Shown here piece by piece: positions 63,089 to 64,000 of a stretch of DNA of 64,000 bases. The DNA comes from Candidatus Aquiluna sp. UB-MaderosW2red (lineage in GTDB: Bacteria; Actinomycetota; Actinomycetes; Actinomycetales; Microbacteriaceae). The translations under genes and the position numbers were made by a program. Under the pieces are notes generated by a model, which was not told the DNA's origin, searched no databases, and saw only the letters and a list, made by a program, of their open reading frames with translations. The stretch covers positions 1,178,001 through 1,242,000 of the forward strand of contig NZ_LT627734.1 in NCBI RefSeq assembly GCF_900100865.1, given 5' to 3'. The number at the start of each line of letters is the position of its first letter. The first letter of the stretch is position 1.

Positions 63089-64000
63089 TTAACTAATCCC
63101 TCCTTGACGTAGGCATCCTTTGCCTCTTGAGCCGCGTACTCGGGATGGTTCATGTCAAACGCAGGAGACTCGGAGCGAATTCTTGGAATGGAGTGGAAGT
63201 TGTGCCTTGGAAAAGGCGATTCCGTGGCCCACTCTAGCGAGCGGCCGTAACCCCAAGGGTCCTTGAGCCCAACCATTTTGCCGTGCCGCGCGGTGATGAA
63301 AACGTTCCAGAAGAATGGAATCATCGACACTGCCAGAAGCGCAGCCCCTGCCGAAGAGATTAGGTTCATTTCGGCAAAACCGTCCTCAACAAGATAAGTG
63401 GCATATCGACGAGGCATTCCAAGCACACCGAGCCAATGCTGAACCAAGAACGTAGTGTGGAATCCGATGAATAAGATCCAAAAGTGGATTTTACCCAGGC
63501 GTTCGTTGAGCATCTTGCCGGTGAACTTAGGCCACCAGAAGTAGAATCCGGCAAACATTGCAAACACCACAGTTCCAAAGACAACGTAGTGGAAGTGAGC
63601 GACAACGAAATAACTGTCAGACAGAGCGAAGTTTAAGGCCGGTGACGCCAATATCACTCCAGTCAGACCCCCAAAGACGAAGCTCACTAAGAAGCCCAGA
63701 CTCCAGAGCATCGGAGTTTCAAAGGTAACCGAACCGCGCCAGAGCGTTCCAATCCAGTTGAATATCTTCACACCCGTGGGAACTGCGATAAGCATCGTGG
63801 TGAACGCGAAGAAAGGAAGAAGCACTTGGCCTGTTACATACATGTGGTGAGCCCATACCGTCATCGACAAGGCAGCAATGGCAATCGTGGCATAGACCAA
63901 TGTCCTATAGCCAAAGATCGGTTTGCGGCTGAATACGGGGAGGATCTCAGAAATAATTCCAAAGAACGGTAGCGCAATGATGTAAACCTCTGGGTGCCCA
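63085..64000 (-). CDS. ctaD: Cytochrome c oxidase subunit I, C-terminal part (partial)
   Basis: The minus-strand frame is open from the right window edge to a TGA at 63085-63087, so the gene continues beyond the window; the first visible residues are [16 protein letters not shown] is the haem-copper oxidase signature with a copper ligand and the cross-linked tyrosine. Further motifs are the copper-ligand histidine pair in WAHHMY, and the haem-ligand pair in [11 protein letters not shown]. The visible part has 304 codons. ctaD and ctaF face ctaE-qcrCAB across ssrA. Confidence 0.97.
   Translation of the reverse strand, partial: GHPEVYIIALPFFGIISEILPVFSRKPIFGYRTLVYATIAIAALSMTVWAHHMYVTGQVLLPFFAFTTMLIAVPTGVKIFNWIGTLWRGSVTFETPMLWSLGFLVSFVFGGLTGVILASPALNFALSDSYFVVAHFHYVVFGTVVFAMFAGFYFWWPKFTGKMLNERLGKIHFWILFIGFHTTFLVQHWLGVLGMPRRYATYLVEDGFAEMNLISSAGAALLAVSMIPFFWNVFITARHGKMVGLKDPWGYGRSLEWATESPFPRHNFHSIPRIRSESPAFDMNHPEYAAQEAKDAYVKEGLVK

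Overview
The window is a compact stretch of chromosome from an actinobacterium of moderate G+C content, most likely a small-genome freshwater or marine member of the Microbacteriaceae (the Rhodoluna/Aquiluna type). This rests on gene families (WhiA, RbpA, OpcA, PafBC, CtaF, QcrCAB, Ppm/Lnt, a DUF3099-like protein), on actinobacterial gene order, on many TTG/GTG starts and on gene overlaps of 1-16 bases. No 16S rRNA is present, so the genus is an inference. I found no phage, insertion sequence, CRISPR array or transfer island; nearly everything is core metabolism and information processing.

Layout, left to right: the 3' end of rpsA and its terminator; coaE-uvrB-uvrA-uvrC (CoA synthesis plus nucleotide excision repair); rapZ-whiA; sodA; gap-pgk-tpiA-secG and an RbpA-family gene (about 10.2-13.9 kb). 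On the minus strand follow tkt-tal-pgi-zwf-opcA-pgl, an unbroken pentose-phosphate operon (13.9-21.7 kb). Next come ctaB, a photolyase and ctaA, the sufBD-Rieske-sufC-sufT iron-sulfur operon, bioY, SURF1 and two small genes, then fabG-fabI and serB. Divergent glgC/glgA (glycogen) lead to an ABC ATPase, rpmE2, an exonuclease, an alpha/beta hydrolase-glycosyltransferase pair, a histidine phosphatase-sirtuin pair and an orphan LuxR-type regulator. After tRNA-Leu(GAG) come uppP, a PAC2 protein, a HAD phosphatase, trmI, an FKBP lipoprotein, pafB-pafC, tatA-tatC, a Ski2-like helicase, lnt-ppm and rbpA. The right end holds GDPD, a YczE-like protein, trpD and the respiratory cluster ctaE-qcrC-qcrA-qcrB, converging on ssrA (tmRNA) and ctaF-ctaD, the last cut by the window edge.

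The genes form a few coherent functional sets: central carbon flow (glycolysis, pentose phosphate, glycogen), the cytochrome bc1-aa3 branch with its haem and assembly factors (ctaA, ctaB, SURF1, ctaD/E/F, qcrCAB), UV and DNA-damage defence (uvrABC, photolyase, pafBC), and envelope functions (uppP, lnt, ppm, tatAC, secG).

The most notable signals are regulatory. A -10-like TAnnnT placed six bases before the start codon recurs at several first genes of transcription units, which suggests leaderless transcripts; it is mirror-symmetric between glgC and glgA. Two palindromes, one resembling a DtxR/IdeR iron box, lie between ctaA and sufB. Hairpin terminators lie inside convergent coding regions. 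Several usually conserved neighbours are absent from their customary places: yvcK, sufS/sufU, and the Pup-proteasome genes next to pafBC. I did not find a clearly undescribed multi-gene system.
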